Assembly: GCA_028274465.1 (NCBI GenBank)
Contig: CM051455.1
Location: 95,612,365-95,676,364 of the forward strand
DNA: 64,000 nucleotides
Direction: 5' to 3'
Origin: Plantago ovata
Lineage: Eukaryota > Streptophyta > Magnoliopsida > Lamiales > Plantaginaceae
This document shows, piece by piece, positions 54,397 through 64,000 of this stretch. The notes below the pieces were generated by a model that did not search any database, was not told the origin of the DNA, and saw only the letters and a program-made list of their open reading frames with translations. Every line of letters starts with the position of its first letter. Positions within the stretch are counted from its first letter, which is position 1. The translations under genes and the position numbers were made by a program.

Positions 54397-57300
54397 TCAA
54401 CATGAAGAATCCAGACGTCCCCGTGGTCGACTAGCTCTTTGGTTTTGGAGAGACGGTCTCCGCACCCTTTGGCTCGTCGGTTTCTCTGTCAGGAACACTT
54501 CATGCCTCTTCCTTTTGGTTTGGGACATTGCCTTAAGCTCTTTTAAAGCATCCTCTAGAGCTTGCATCGGGTTGTTTTGATGGGGCTGCTCTTCGACCAT
54601 CATCATAGCACTCTTTGTTGCTGAAGAGTTTTCCTCTGAAGTTCCCTTTGAGGGATACTCCACGAGGAAGTCGGCTATGACTTGTGCTTTTTTGGCTACT
54701 GGTGCTTGGTAGTCGATGTCGTACTCGCTTAGTTCAATCGCCCACCTTGCCATTCTTCCCGAATTTTCGGGCTTTCCGAGGACTTGCTTGAGAGGTTGCT
54801 TTGTCAAAACAACAACCTTGTGGGCCCCAAAGTAGGGTTTTAGCCTCCTTGCCGTATAAACGAGGGCAAAGGAAAGCCTCTCGATATCCATGTACCGTGT
54901 TTCAGCCCCGGCAAGTACTTTGCTCAAGTAGTAGATGGGCAAGTGGTCGTTCCCTTGGATTCGCACCAAAACCGAGCTGATAGCTTCCCCGGTTGCTGCT
55001 AAGTACAAATAGAGTACCTCTCCGTCCACGGGCTTTGACAATAGAGGGGGAGCGAGTAGGTATTCTTTCAGCTTCTCGAAGGCTTCCTCGCACTCCTTTG
55101 TCCACTCGAAGTGGCTGCTCTTTCTCAACACTTTGAAAAAAGGTAGGTTTTTCTCGGCGGACCTTGAGATGAATCTACTCAATGCAATTGATTTTCCGAC
55201 CAATTGTTGCACCTCATTGATGGACTGGGGTTGGGGAAGGTCGAGGATGGCCTTTATCTTTTCGGGGTTTGCTTCTATGCCTCTTTCCGACACCATGTAA
55301 CCGAGGAACTTCCCCCCTTTGACCCCGAAGGTACACTTCGCCGGGTTAAGCTTCATGCCATACTTTCTCAAGATTGAGAAGCACTTTGTCAGGTAAGCTA
55401 CATGTTGCTCCTCGGTGTTGCTCTTGACGAGCATGTCATCGACATATACCTCCATTGTTTTGCCCAGCTCTTCCTTGAACATCTTGTTGACCAGCCTTTG
55501 GTAGGTCGCTCCGGCGTTCTTGAGGCCAAATGGCATCACGTTGAAGCAATACACATTGCCGTTAGCGAAGAAGGCGGTTTTAGGCACATCATCTTTGGCC
55601 ATTTTGACCTGGTAGAAGCCCTGGTATGCATCCATGAAACTCAGGAGGGCGCATCCAGCGGTGGAATCAACAAGCTGGTCGATCCTGGGGAGAGGGTATG
55701 GATCCTTCGGGCAAAACTTGTTGAGCCTTGTAAAATTGTTGCACATTCGCCATTTTCCCGGACCCTTCTCCACGAGGACCACGTTGCATACCCAGTCTGA
55801 GTATCTCACTTCTTTGATGTGGCCAGCTTTAAGAAGCCTTTGTACTTCCGCTTCTATGATGGCATTATCTTCGGCACTGAAGTCTCTTCGCTTTTCCCTG
55901 ATGTGGGTGATCGATGGATCTACGTTCAGACGGTGAACGGCGACACGTGGGTCGATCCCCTTCAGGTCCTCGGTACTCCACGCGAATACATCGTTGTTAT
56001 CTTTCAAACATTGGACGAGTTTCATCCTGACTTCAGTGGCCATTTCTGTGCCAATTTTAGTGACCTTGTCGGCACTTCCTTCGACAATTTGGATTTCTTC
56101 TAGGGCTTCTCTTGCTTCAATTCTGTTTTCCTCAAAAAACTTCTTCTTTTTGGAAGAGGGTGGGACTGGTGGAATCACTTGATACTCCTCGATCTCCTTA
56201 ACAGCTCCTACTAGAGTATCTTTGTCTTTCTTCATGGTTGCTTTTCTTCGCCTAAGTGACGGACTTGGCTTTTTTGATTTTCTTTTCACTCGCCGAACCG
56301 TGTAGAAACGATAAGGTGCATTGTGAACAAGGGGAGTCTCCTCGGACGATTGTCCGGGATTGGGTTCTCCAATGGCAACCCTTGAAGTGAACTTGGCTGA
56401 CAGAGTGTAGCATTCCCATGCTTCTCGTATGTCTCCTACTTCTTGTCCAATTCCCAAAGGAGTAGGGAATTTTAGCTTGTTGTGGACCGTGGACACTACG
56501 GCTCGGAATTGAGAGAGAGCGGGTCTCCCTAGGACTGCGAAATAATCGAATGGCATATCGACCACCACGAAGGGAACTTGTTGGGTTACCCTTCTAGGAG
56601 CGCTACCCATTGACACTGTGAGGTTGATCATTCCGAGCGGCATGACAGGTTGTCCTCCGAATCCTACCAATGCGCTCCTCACTTCTCTGAGCCCTTCCCT
56701 CGGGTTTATGTGCATCCTTTTCAAGGTTCCGGTGAAGATCAAGTTTGCCGAGCATCCAGTATCGACGAGGATCCTACCCAACTTGTAGGATTGAACATCC
56801 AAGGACACTACAAGTGGGACGCAAGGATCATAGATGTTGCCTCCTCCAGCATGCTTCAGAGGTATCTCGCTATCATCGAAAGAGATAACGTTGGTTCCCG
56901 GTCTCGCGACTTGAGCATACTTCACATCTCGGACCCTGAGGTTGTCCGCCGTAATTTCCCTTTGATTACGAGTGTCGCCGCCGGCGGGTCCTCCCGCGAT
57001 TGTGAGAGTGCGGATGCTTCCATTTACAGGGCGGTTCTCATAATTGTTGTAGTTATGGATGTCGTCGTCCTGAGGGTTTCCTTGGTAAAGGTGCTCGCTC
57101 CCTGTTTGAGGAGGTGGGGGCAGCAGTGCCAGGGGTTCCTCCTTCCGGATGTAGTTAACCAATTGACCGTTACGTATCATCCTCTCAATTTCATTCTTCA
57201 GCTCGACACACTCATCTGAGGTGTGCCCTTTCCCCTTGTGAAACTTGCAAAATTTTTCCGAGTTCTTGTTCCTTTGGTTTTCCTTAATCGGGGGTGGCCA

Positions 57301-59100
57301 CGAGACGTCTAGCTTCCTCGAGACTATATAGTTCAAGATGTCGGATCTTGGCCTATTCAAGTCGGTGTAGTTGCTATATCGTCTTGGAGGTGATCTTCTG
57401 GGAGGAGACCTCCTGTCTCTGAAATCATTTCTTGAGTTGCCCTCCTTGATCAACCCAAACTTTTGCTCTTTCCTCTGCTTCCCGGGATTTTGTGGGCGAG
57501 GAGGGTACTCTTTCTCTTTTTCTTTTTCTTTCCCTTTTTCCTTGGGAAGATTGGTTCTCACTGTGACCGTTCTTCGGAATTCCTCGGCTTCGAGGAAGTC
57601 CTTGCAAACTTTGGCAAGTTGTGCTTCATTCTCTATACACGATGCTGAGAGTACATCTTGGAATCTGATGTTGGTAGTGTTACCATACAAGTATTCCTTC
57701 CTCTCATTGATCGAGTGATCCTCGACTTGGAGGGCTGCTTCATGAAAGCGGTTGATGAAGTCCCTCAAGTCTTCGTTGTTTCTCTGGACAATTTCGGCCA
57801 AGTACCTCACCCGTCTCTTGGCGTTCATCACTTTCTCGAAACGCTTAGAAAACTCCTTGCAGAGGTCTCTATATGATTTGATGGATCGGTGAGGAAGGCG
57901 CGACCACCATTTCATGGCTTCTCCGGAAAGGTTAGCCGGGAAGAGGAGTGCTTTAGTCCTTGAGTCATGACCGTAAGCATCCATTTTGGTGCCAAATCTT
58001 ACCAAGTAGTCCTTTGGACAACTTGTTCCATCATAGCTTTCGAAGGTGGGAAAGCCTCTTTCAATTTTGGCTTGGTGGTTCCTGATCTCATCGCACAAAG
58101 GGCTCGGATCTTGGTCTTGCTCTCTCTCTTGGACAGTTCCACGAAGAGTCTCTATCTGAGCGTCAAGTGCGGATTTCCTCGCGTTGAGTTCCTCCAGAGT
58201 GAGCTTCCTCCCCGTGATTGGATCGACCAGGGGGGTTACCTCAGCTGCTGTTCTCAATGCTTGATTCTCTTCCACCGCTTCTTGTTGGTTTTGAGGAGTT
58301 ACCTGGTTGGGGGTAACTTGATTGGGGAGAGCGGGTGGTGTAGCGACCACCTGAGCTCTATTTTCTTGTTGCGCCACATTTTGCAATGATGCCCGTATTC
58401 TCCTATCAATCAGGTCTCTCAAATCATCCGGGGCACCTTGGGGTCCTAACCTCGATTGGATTCTTGATGGTCCAAGTCGAGATTGGATCGGCCTGGTGTT
58501 GGCTCTCGAATGTGCTTCATCTTGTGCAACGGGTGCTCTTCCTTGGGATTGGCGAGGAGCGACCAAGGTGGCCCGAGGTTGCTCTTGCACCGGTGCTTGT
58601 GGTTCCCCTGAAGCTTGTATCTCGGTATTAACCATAATAGCCTCATTACCTCCGATATATCCTTGTAAAGTAAGAAGGAATAGACCGTATTGGGCTTCGC
58701 CCATCCCGAAATCAGATGGTCGGACTACACGTCCATCAGGAAGGGTGAAGGTCAATGCGGCTGGTTGAGGAGGGTTTACTGCCACGGGAGGTTGGTTAAT
58801 TGCTACCGGATGAGGCTGCCTCCTAGACTCGGCGTTGTTTGCGACTCTCAACGCTCCATAGGCATTTCCTACCGGGACTCCTTGCGGGTTATTTTCCCCG
58901 GATGTCTCATTTTGGGAGTGAGTGACATTAGTAAATGCCCCCTCCGTGTAATCCCGGTTCCTTACAACATTGTTATTTCTTGGCTCCCTCGGAGCACCCT
59001 CCGTTCCTCCTCCCCGACCGTTATTAGAGGGACGGCCTCTAGATCGAGGAGGATTTGCGGGGGGTGCATTAGCAAGACGGTTGCTTCTTCTGGGAGGCAT
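54397..59100 (-). CDS. Tat copy B gag-protease-RT-RNase H frame (1567 codons)
   Basis: One uninterrupted frame from ATG 59098-59100. It contains the same gag core, CKFHKGKGHTSDEC zinc motif, protease LVDTGCSANLIF, RT with YVDD (about 55437-55448) and first RNase H as copy A, which it matches almost residue for residue. It ends at 54397, shortly before the second RNase H, through a frameshift near 54465-54470 that gives an unrelated tail. It shows that this family makes gag and pol as one long polyprotein. Recent activity is likely, given the close match to copy A. Confidence 0.9.
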   Translation of the reverse strand: MPPRRSNRLANAPPANPPRSRGRPSNNGRGGGTEGAPREPRNNNVVRNRDYTEGAFTNVTHSQNETSGENNPQGVPVGNAYGALRVANNAESRRQPHPVAINQPPVAVNPPQPAALTFTLPDGRVVRPSDFGMGEAQYGLFLLTLQGYIGGNEAIMVNTEIQASGEPQAPVQEQPRATLVAPRQSQGRAPVAQDEAHSRANTRPIQSRLGPSRIQSRLGPQGAPDDLRDLIDRRIRASLQNVAQQENRAQVVATPPALPNQVTPNQVTPQNQQEAVEENQALRTAAEVTPLVDPITGRKLTLEELNARKSALDAQIETLRGTVQEREQDQDPSPLCDEIRNHQAKIERGFPTFESYDGTSCPKDYLVRFGTKMDAYGHDSRTKALLFPANLSGEAMKWWSRLPHRSIKSYRDLCKEFSKRFEKVMNAKRRVRYLAEIVQRNNEDLRDFINRFHEAALQVEDHSINERKEYLYGNTTNIRFQDVLSASCIENEAQLAKVCKDFLEAEEFRRTVTVRTNLPKEKGKEKEKEKEYPPRPQNPGKQRKEQKFGLIKEGNSRNDFRDRRSPPRRSPPRRYSNYTDLNRPRSDILNYIVSRKLDVSWPPPIKENQRNKNSEKFCKFHKGKGHTSDECVELKNEIERMIRNGQLVNYIRKEEPLALLPPPPQTGSEHLYQGNPQDDDIHNYNNYENRPVNGSIRTLTIAGGPAGGDTRNQREITADNLRVRDVKYAQVARPGTNVISFDDSEIPLKHAGGGNIYDPCVPLVVSLDVQSYKLGRILVDTGCSANLIFTGTLKRMHINPREGLREVRSALVGFGGQPVMPLGMINLTVSMGSAPRRVTQQVPFVVVDMPFDYFAVLGRPALSQFRAVVSTVHNKLKFPTPLGIGQEVGDIREAWECYTLSAKFTSRVAIGEPNPGQSSEETPLVHNAPYRFYTVRRVKRKSKKPSPSLRRRKATMKKDKDTLVGAVKEIEEYQVIPPVPPSSKKKKFFEENRIEAREALEEIQIVEGSADKVTKIGTEMATEVRMKLVQCLKDNNDVFAWSTEDLKGIDPRVAVHRLNVDPSITHIREKRRDFSAEDNAIIEAEVQRLLKAGHIKEVRYSDWVCNVVLVEKGPGKWRMCNNFTRLNKFCPKDPYPLPRIDQLVDSTAGCALLSFMDAYQGFYQVKMAKDDVPKTAFFANGNVYCFNVMPFGLKNAGATYQRLVNKMFKEELGKTMEVYVDDMLVKSNTEEQHVAYLTKCFSILRKYGMKLNPAKCTFGVKGGKFLGYMVSERGIEANPEKIKAILDLPQPQSINEVQQLVGKSIALSRFISRSAEKNLPFFKVLRKSSHFEWTKECEEAFEKLKEYLLAPPLLSKPVDGEVLYLYLAATGEAISSVLVRIQGNDHLPIYYLSKVLAGAETRYMDIERLSFALVYTARRLKPYFGAHKVVVLTKQPLKQVLGKPENSGRMARWAIELSEYDIDYQAPVAKKAQVIADFLVEYPSKGTSEENSSATKSAMMMVEEQPHQNNPMQALEDALKELKAMSQTKRKRHEVFLTEKPTSQRVRRPSLQNQRASRPRGRLDSSC

Positions 59101-59167
59101 ATTCGTGAAGTGTCACGAGGAGGAAAGTGGCTCGACCAGTAGGGCAAGGAATGGCCTTTCGTGTCGT

Positions 59168-59185
59168 TTCCCACAGACGGCGCCA
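59168..59185 (-). promoter_or_regulatory. Primer binding site of Tat copy B
   Basis: The - strand reads TGGCGCCGTCTGTGGGAA, identical to copy A. Confidence 0.85.
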
Positions 59186-59187
59186 AA

Positions 59188-59943
59188 TGTTGAAGGGTAA
59201 TTCGTGTTTCTTTCTAAATTCGAAATGAGTCGCTATTCTAAGTCTTTCTAGCTCTTCTTCTTGTAGTGTCCCTCTGAGGTAGGAAATGAGCCTTCTTGTA
59301 GCTTCCTCGTACCTGAAACAATCTAGAGGGGGGGGTTAGTGTCTCTTGCCCGGTCTGTAAGGTATCAGACCGGAGAGGCGACTTTACGAGTAGGGAGTTG
59401 TGAGGCTTCCCTAGTAAGAGTAGTGAAAGTGGTGCTCGGGTGGCGTAGTTAATGCTTACTGTTGAGGAGTAAATGAGGCCCTTTTATACTTGAGACCCTT
59501 CAGCTTCCGGTCATGTAGGATCACGCCACGTGTACGGCTAGGATTGAGGCCTTCCTCGGCCCAGGCCCATTAAGGAGGTCCGTGGGCCTTGGCCCAGGAG
59601 AGCAACCATGGCTGGTCGCTCGGTGGTCCTCGTGCCTTCCTTGTGCGTGGGTGATGCGAGTAGTGTCCTGCTCAGTTTTTGTCAAGGAGCGTTACCTTGA
59701 CGTAAGGCCTCCTCGAGCCCGAGAGAGATGCTCCTCGAGCCCACTGGCAGCTTTGTCCTTGAGAGGAGCTTATTTTGAGGGTTGTCCTCCCAGTGATGGT
59801 CGGACCCTATGTTGGTCGATCCACACCTTAGTGACATACTTGGGTGTGGTCGTGCCCCTTGAGGGACGGCCTATGATGCTTTTGTCGCGCTCTTAGACCG
59901 CTCCAGTTCGTACATGCGGACTGGACATATTTCAACCCTAACA
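59188..59943 (-). repeat. Tat copy B 5' LTR (756 bp)
   Basis: On the - strand it starts TGTTAGGGTTGAAATATG at 59943 and ends CCCTTCAACA at 59188. TATA box at 59488-59482. Confidence 0.9.
59482..59488 (-). promoter_or_regulatory. TATA box of Tat LTR B
   Basis: The - strand reads TATAAAA, as in LTR A. Confidence 0.6.
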
Positions 59944-62635
59944 CTCAGTAAAGAGATTCTCTTTTTCTCGGTGGACAGATGAAGGTGAAGATCAGAGAAA
60001 TCCATCCTTCTGTACCGTTTCCAGTTGCTGACAGATTTAGCAACTCTGGTCAAGGTATTTATTTTGGAGTTTGAGTAAAGTTCTTCTGAACTTACTTCCA
60101 AATCTTCAGTGATGTGAACCACTTTAGTGGTCTCCTTTTGAGCTTGAAAAAGAATAAAATTAACTTCAGGAAGGTTTTGGAAAATAGTTTTAGAGTCTAA
60201 AACTGGAACATGATTTACCTGCTGAAGTTCAGCAAGCTCATGTTGCACACTTTGTTGTGCTGGCACTATTTCCATTGCTTCAGGAGCTTGAGCAGCATCC
60301 TTGAATTGTTCATCCTGAAATAATTTTAAGTTAGATACAAGTACTAAGTTTTCAAACTTAATAGATTTACCAAAAACTTCATCTACCTGCTGAACAGGAG
60401 TTGTGGATTCTGGTGCAGAAGTTTCAGCAATCTTTTGACTTGTATCTTGAGAAGTTTGTAAGGAAACAATGATATCAGTAAAAGATATAGTTTCAGATAT
60501 TGAAGTTTTCCTTATGTCTGAGTTAACTACCTGCTGAAGAAGGGCAGGTGGTGACTCAGTCCTTTCAGCAATGACAACATCTTCATTATCTGGGACTTGT
60601 TCTTCAGCAGACTTCTTTTCTTGCTCTATTTGAGAAGGCTGTGCAGATTCAGCAATCTCCCTTGTCTCTGAATTGACAAGTTAGGCAGAGACATCTTGAC
60701 CTTTAAGTTCACTGCTTGTCATGAACACATTTACTGACTTGTTGGAGGTGACATCAATCTCCAAATCCATTTGCTGGCTTAATTCTGTCAGCACCAGCTG
60801 GACTTTGTCAATGGATGTTTTTGGTGAACTAGGTCTAATATTCTCAGCATCACGAGATGTGTCGTCGAATAGTGTCTCTTGTGGTGTTTCAGCAACCTCT
60901 GGGACTTGAACCATTGCAGCCTCAGCAACTGGTTCTTCAGCAATTGCAGCTTCAGCAACTGCAGCTTCAACAACTTGATGAATTGCTTGTTCAGTAACCA
61001 TCTTTTCAGCAGCATTATCAGCAAGTGCCACTTTTCTCAGATAAGCAGCAATATCACTTACTGGTTCCAGAGTATAGTCATCGGGATTATCTACAATGTA
61101 GATATCGGGGACTGGGGCAGGAATTTCATTTCCACTGCCTTGTGGTCTTATTTCAGCAGATGTATCAACGTTGGGTTGATCGTTGAAGGCTTCTGCAAAC
61201 ACTTCAACATTGTTGAAGGCTTCTGCAAACACTTCAACAACATCTACTGGAGTGGCTTGCGTTTCAGCAACCACTAGAGCATCATCTGAAAGATCATGGA
61301 CAATAGGAATGGTCTTACGTGCCATTGTTTTCTTTCTTGGGTAAGAATTTGTCCGTTTCTTCTTGGGAATGGGGTCAGCTGATGACGCTGCAGTTTGAGT
61401 GTCATCATCAGCTTTCCTCTTTTTCTTCTTAGATTTTTCACTGGGTGCATTAGTTTCAGCAACCGCAGTGGCTCCAGCAGCAACATCTGCAGCTGTTGCA
61501 TTCTCAGTAACGGCTGTTGTACTTACCTTGTTGATCACCATCTGCAGTGTTGCATTCATGGACTGATTTTCAGTCTCAGCAACATTTGCAGCTGTTGTAT
61601 ACCTGTCTTACTGATCAACACTGACAACATTTGCAGCTATTGTCTTCTTTGACTTCTTGTCAGCAAGCTTTGGTCCATTCTGCTTGTAGAAGGCTCTTCC
61701 CACATTGCATACTGATTTCTTAATCAGCAATGGGTTTCTCAGCTGAATCCTGAAGTGTTCAAGGATATAGCATATTTTCAGTCCATACATTACTGGGAAG
61801 GTTGGTGAGACTGTGTTGTATTCAACCTCTATCTTGAACTTAGTAACACAATCAACAAGTCTGTTGAGAATGTACTTAGCCCAGTTGAGCTCCGTTCTGT
61901 TCTCATGGATATGCATCAGCAATGGCCACCTTCTCAAGCCAACTTGGTCTATTCCTCCAACTTGGGAGTCTAAGACTTTGATTAGTAGCAGAGCTACTAG
62001 ACCAAGCGAATGGCAGAGATGCTTCCTTTTTACGTGCTTTGAGGTCCAAGTCACGGGAGCAATCTCTCCTTTCTTCATCTTTTCATTTTTGACATCACTG
62101 TAGAAGGCTTCTATTTCTTCATCAGTGGCAGTGATGTCATCTTCAGTTCCAGTAGTTGGAATCTGAAAGATGTTGGCTAAATCAATCCATTTCAGGATGA
62201 TATTTGCACACCTTGAACTGTGGTAGAAATCACTTTTTCAGTGACTCCTTGTCCATCAGTGAGAGTTTGGATTTCTGCATTATTATAGAATTCCATGGCA
62301 TCTAACATACTCACTTTCTTAGGGCGAGCAGTTATGAACAAAAGAAGTCTTTGTTGATTTATTAAATTCAACGCCTCTTCATTTTCCTCATCTAGTTCTT
62401 GTTCATAGAAGTATCTAATGTACTTCTCCTTGGTGAATCCGCCCCATTGCATCATTTGTTCACACTTTGCAGTGTCAAGATATGTAGGCGGCATGGGTCT
62501 CTCTGTTATACGGTCGTTTTTCAACAAAATTTTCACTGTGTTGGTTGCCGGAATTTCAACCGGAGTAGTGCTTTTCCCAGCACTATCAGCTTTGGACGAT
62601 TTAGAGGTCTTGGAGGACTGTCTCTTTGGAGCCAT
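59944..62635 (-). pseudogene. Extra ORF downstream of copia pol (about 900 codons), broken
   Basis: ATG at 62633-62635. The first 147 codons (MAPKRQSSKTSKSSKADSAG) end at 62192 through a frameshift near 62205-62215. The next frame, from KWIDLANIFQIPTTG, continues leftward to the Tat border at 59944 with only two in-frame stops (61608-61610 and 60681-60683). The N-terminal about 330 residues look globular (QMMQWGGFTKEKYIRYFYEQ, SPTFPVMYGLKICYILEHF) and recall plant-transposon N-terminal domains, which I cannot confirm. Basic clusters KSKKKKRK and PKKKR (61312-61440) resemble nuclear localisation signals. The rest is Ala/Glu/Val/Gln-rich and probably disordered. Its position matches the env-like gene of Sireviruses, but I see no membrane segment. 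Function unknown. Confidence 0.7.
61187..61246 (-). repeat. 30-bp tandem duplication in the extra ORF
   Basis: GAAGGCTTCTGCAAACACTT occurs twice, 30 bases apart, and repeats the residues VEVFAEAFN in frame. Confidence 0.85.
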
Positions 62636-63597
62636 TTCTTATATAGCGGGAGAAATGTACGAAAAAGATAACTTGCTTTTTGACCAGAGGTACAGTGAAT
62701 TCAGGGCACATGCTATAAAATTATGCAGAGAAAGGAAATGTGAGTTAAAGAATTTTGTCTTTCTCTAACTCTTTGTTTATATAGTATCTCTGTTGTGCAA
62801 GAAGCTCAACGACTTTGAGTTCTGAGCAAGGGTAAAACAGAGATTCAACTGCGTTAGTGGAGCCTTTGCATTAAATACGTAGTGGTCCACTAACAAAAAC
62901 TGTCAGAGCACACTTTCTCTTTTTGATATCAACCGTTAGATCAAAAACTGCTTTAAATCAATGGCCACGATTGTATTTCATGTCATGATTAACAGCGAGT
63001 TTATCTGTGCCACGATTAACGTCACAAATTGATTTTACCTTGATTCACGGGATTTGATCCTTCAGCGCTAATTGCTTGCTGAAGTAAATGAGAATCTTTT
63101 CAGCGATTTTGGACAAATTGAATTTGGCACTTACCTTTTTGGTAACAAGCTTTGTATTTGCTGAAAGTTCCCCCTTAATCAAATATCTCATATTTCTTTA
63201 AGTTAAAAGATATTTCTGAGTTCCCGTCTTAGCAAATTCTTTTTATATTGAGATATCCTTTGGTAAAATACGAGAAGTGTTCTTGCTGTTTGCTGAGTTC
63301 CCGTCTCAGGTTTTTCCTTTGATACTTGAATACCTGTTTCAGTATCTTTGATTGTCTGAATGCCCGTTTCAGCAATCCTTAAAGTTTTTCTCTTACTGAT
63401 TGCCCGTCTCAGCAAGTGATCAAGTTTCCTAACAAATACCCATTTTGAAGGAATTACTTGCTGAATGCTTGTTTTAGCAATCATGTAGTGAACTATCATT
63501 TATTTTCAGAAGAAACCAGTGGAAGGAACTTTATACAAGTAAGCATACTTTGACTTGTTGAATGCCTGTTTCAGCAATCTGCCAATTGTATCTCTTA
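62636..63597 (-). other. Spacer between copia pol and extra ORF, with degenerate repeats
   Basis: Non-coding. From 63220 to 63597, six or seven units spaced about 35-60 bases contain GCCCGTTTCAGCAATC or variants (+ strand). A TATA-like TATATAAACAAAG (- strand, about 62769-62781) lies upstream of the extra ORF's ATG and could be an internal promoter. Confidence 0.6.
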
Positions 63598-64000
63598 CTA
63601 TTGAGGTAGTTCAATCAATCCAAGGTTATACCTTAGCATTGCGAACCTATTATCTGGTAGGGGCTTGGTAAAGATGTCAGCAAGTTGATCATCAGTACCT
63701 AATTTCACAACCTCAATGTCTCCTTTTTCCACATGATCTCTAATGAAATGATGTCTAATATGAATGTGCTTTGTCCTTGAGTGGAACTTAGGATTTTGCG
63801 TGATAGCAATAGCACTTGTATTATCACAAAAGATTGGTGTTTTCTTTGCAAAAATACCATAATCTCTTAATTGTTGCTGAATCCATAGGATTTGAGCTGT
63901 GCAATAACCAGCCGCAATGTACTCAGATTCAGTAGATGAATTGGCAACACAGGTTTGCTTCTTGCTGAACCATGATATTAATCTAGTACCTAGAAACTTA
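63598..64000 (-). CDS. Ty1/copia pol, RNase H C-terminal part (partial)
   Basis: Enters from the right window edge and is open for 133 codons to TAG at 63598-63600. It contains the copia RNase H signature KQTCVANSSTESEYIAAGYC, then AQILWIQQQLRDYG, the catalytic-type IFCDNTSAIAITQNP, HSRTKHIHIRHHFIRDHV and the terminal DQLADIFTKPLP. RNase H removes the RNA strand during reverse transcription. The AQILW, CDNTSAI and HSRTKHI wording fits the Sirevirus-like branch, with moderate certainty. The rest of pol lies outside the window. No lesion is seen in this part. Confidence 0.92.
   Translation of the reverse strand, partial: KFLGTRLISWFSKKQTCVANSSTESEYIAAGYCTAQILWIQQQLRDYGIFAKKTPIFCDNTSAIAITQNPKFHSRTKHIHIRHHFIRDHVEKGDIEVVKLGTDDQLADIFTKPLPDNRFAMLRYNLGLIELPQ

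Larger units (their letters stand above)
52478..59943 (-). mobile_element. Tat-type Ty3/gypsy element, copy B (3' end lost in gap)
   Basis: Reverse-oriented partner of copy A: LTR 59188-59943, primer site, gag-protease-RT frame, decayed integrase part, then the gap. The left edge at 52478 corresponds to about 50345 of copy A. Inserted in the extra ORF of a copia element. The flank at its LTR is CTCAG (59944-59948), so CTGAG would be its target duplication. Confidence 0.88.
59944..64000 (-). mobile_element. Ty1/copia retrotransposon, 3' part (pol end and extra ORF)
   Basis: Reads leftward: end of pol (63598-64000), spacer with repeats, a long additional ORF, then the Tat LTR. Its 3' LTR would lie beyond the Tat insertion and is not found. 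It shares the TCAGCAA-rich style of the copia copies at 1-2804 and 33823-35796, so it is probably the same family. An ORF downstream of pol is known from Sirevirus-type copia elements. Confidence 0.8.

Noticed and set aside
59944..62635. Calling the extra copia ORF an envelope gene
   Set aside because: No signal peptide or transmembrane segment is visible; only its position recalls the env-like gene of Sireviruses.

Overview
The window is a stretch of flowering-plant nuclear DNA, probably from a eudicot, made almost entirely of nested transposable elements. The evidence is plant LTR-retrotransposon lineages (Ty1/copia with a tRNA-Met type primer site, Athila-like and Tat/Ogre-like Ty3/gypsy), a plant Helitron, a Mutator-like element, a Stowaway-like MITE and TTTAGGG-type repeats. 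I found no rRNA, tRNA, CRISPR array or ordinary host gene. The species cannot be told from the sequence.

Left part. 1-2804 is the 5' LTR and broken gag of a leftward copia element, which truncates an Athila-type LTR (2805-3317). That LTR abuts a decayed Helitron whose Rep-helicase gene runs rightward (3426-8211) and ends in a typical hairpin plus CTAG terminus (8370-8398). Next come a MITE remnant, an LTR scrap, and a Mutator-like element (9584-12346) with long inverted repeats, a deleted transposase gene and a short telomere-like array.

Centre. 13266-31335 is an 18-kb Ogre-like (Tat lineage) element with both 850-bp LTRs and a GACAT target duplication. It carries broken gag and pol on the + strand and a broken antisense gene related to the plant mobile domain family. 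Three elements have inserted into it: a small non-autonomous LTR element (15186-16565, duplication CTCCT) sharing the Ogre's termini, primer site and polypurine tract; a probable 2.5-kb solo LTR (23228-25727, ATATT); and an Athila-type solo LTR (28455-29772, CTCGA). To its right lie older LTR remnants, a second copia LTR-gag piece (33823-35796) and an Athila-like derivative (37070-42861) that keeps gag and protease but has lost RT, RNase H and integrase.

Right part. Two nearly identical Tat-type elements face outward on opposite strands: A (42862 rightward, +) and B (59943 leftward, -), around a 100-N assembly gap at 52378-52477. Copy B keeps gag, protease and RT in one 1567-codon frame. Copy A has the same genes split by a one-base homopolymer difference, but keeps an intact integrase and an antisense coiled-coil gene. 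B is inserted in a leftward copia element (59944-64000) that shows the end of pol (RNase H) and a long extra open frame of about 900 codons downstream of pol.

The coding sequences all serve element replication: Gag for particles, protease, RT/RNase H and integrase for reverse transcription and insertion, Rep-helicase for rolling-circle transfer, MURA-like transposase for cut-and-paste. Most copies are broken. The most unusual items are the antisense PMD gene with an adjacent minisatellite, the extra copia ORF with nuclear-localisation-like motifs, the small element that looks parasitic on the Ogre, and the mirrored Tat pair at the gap.
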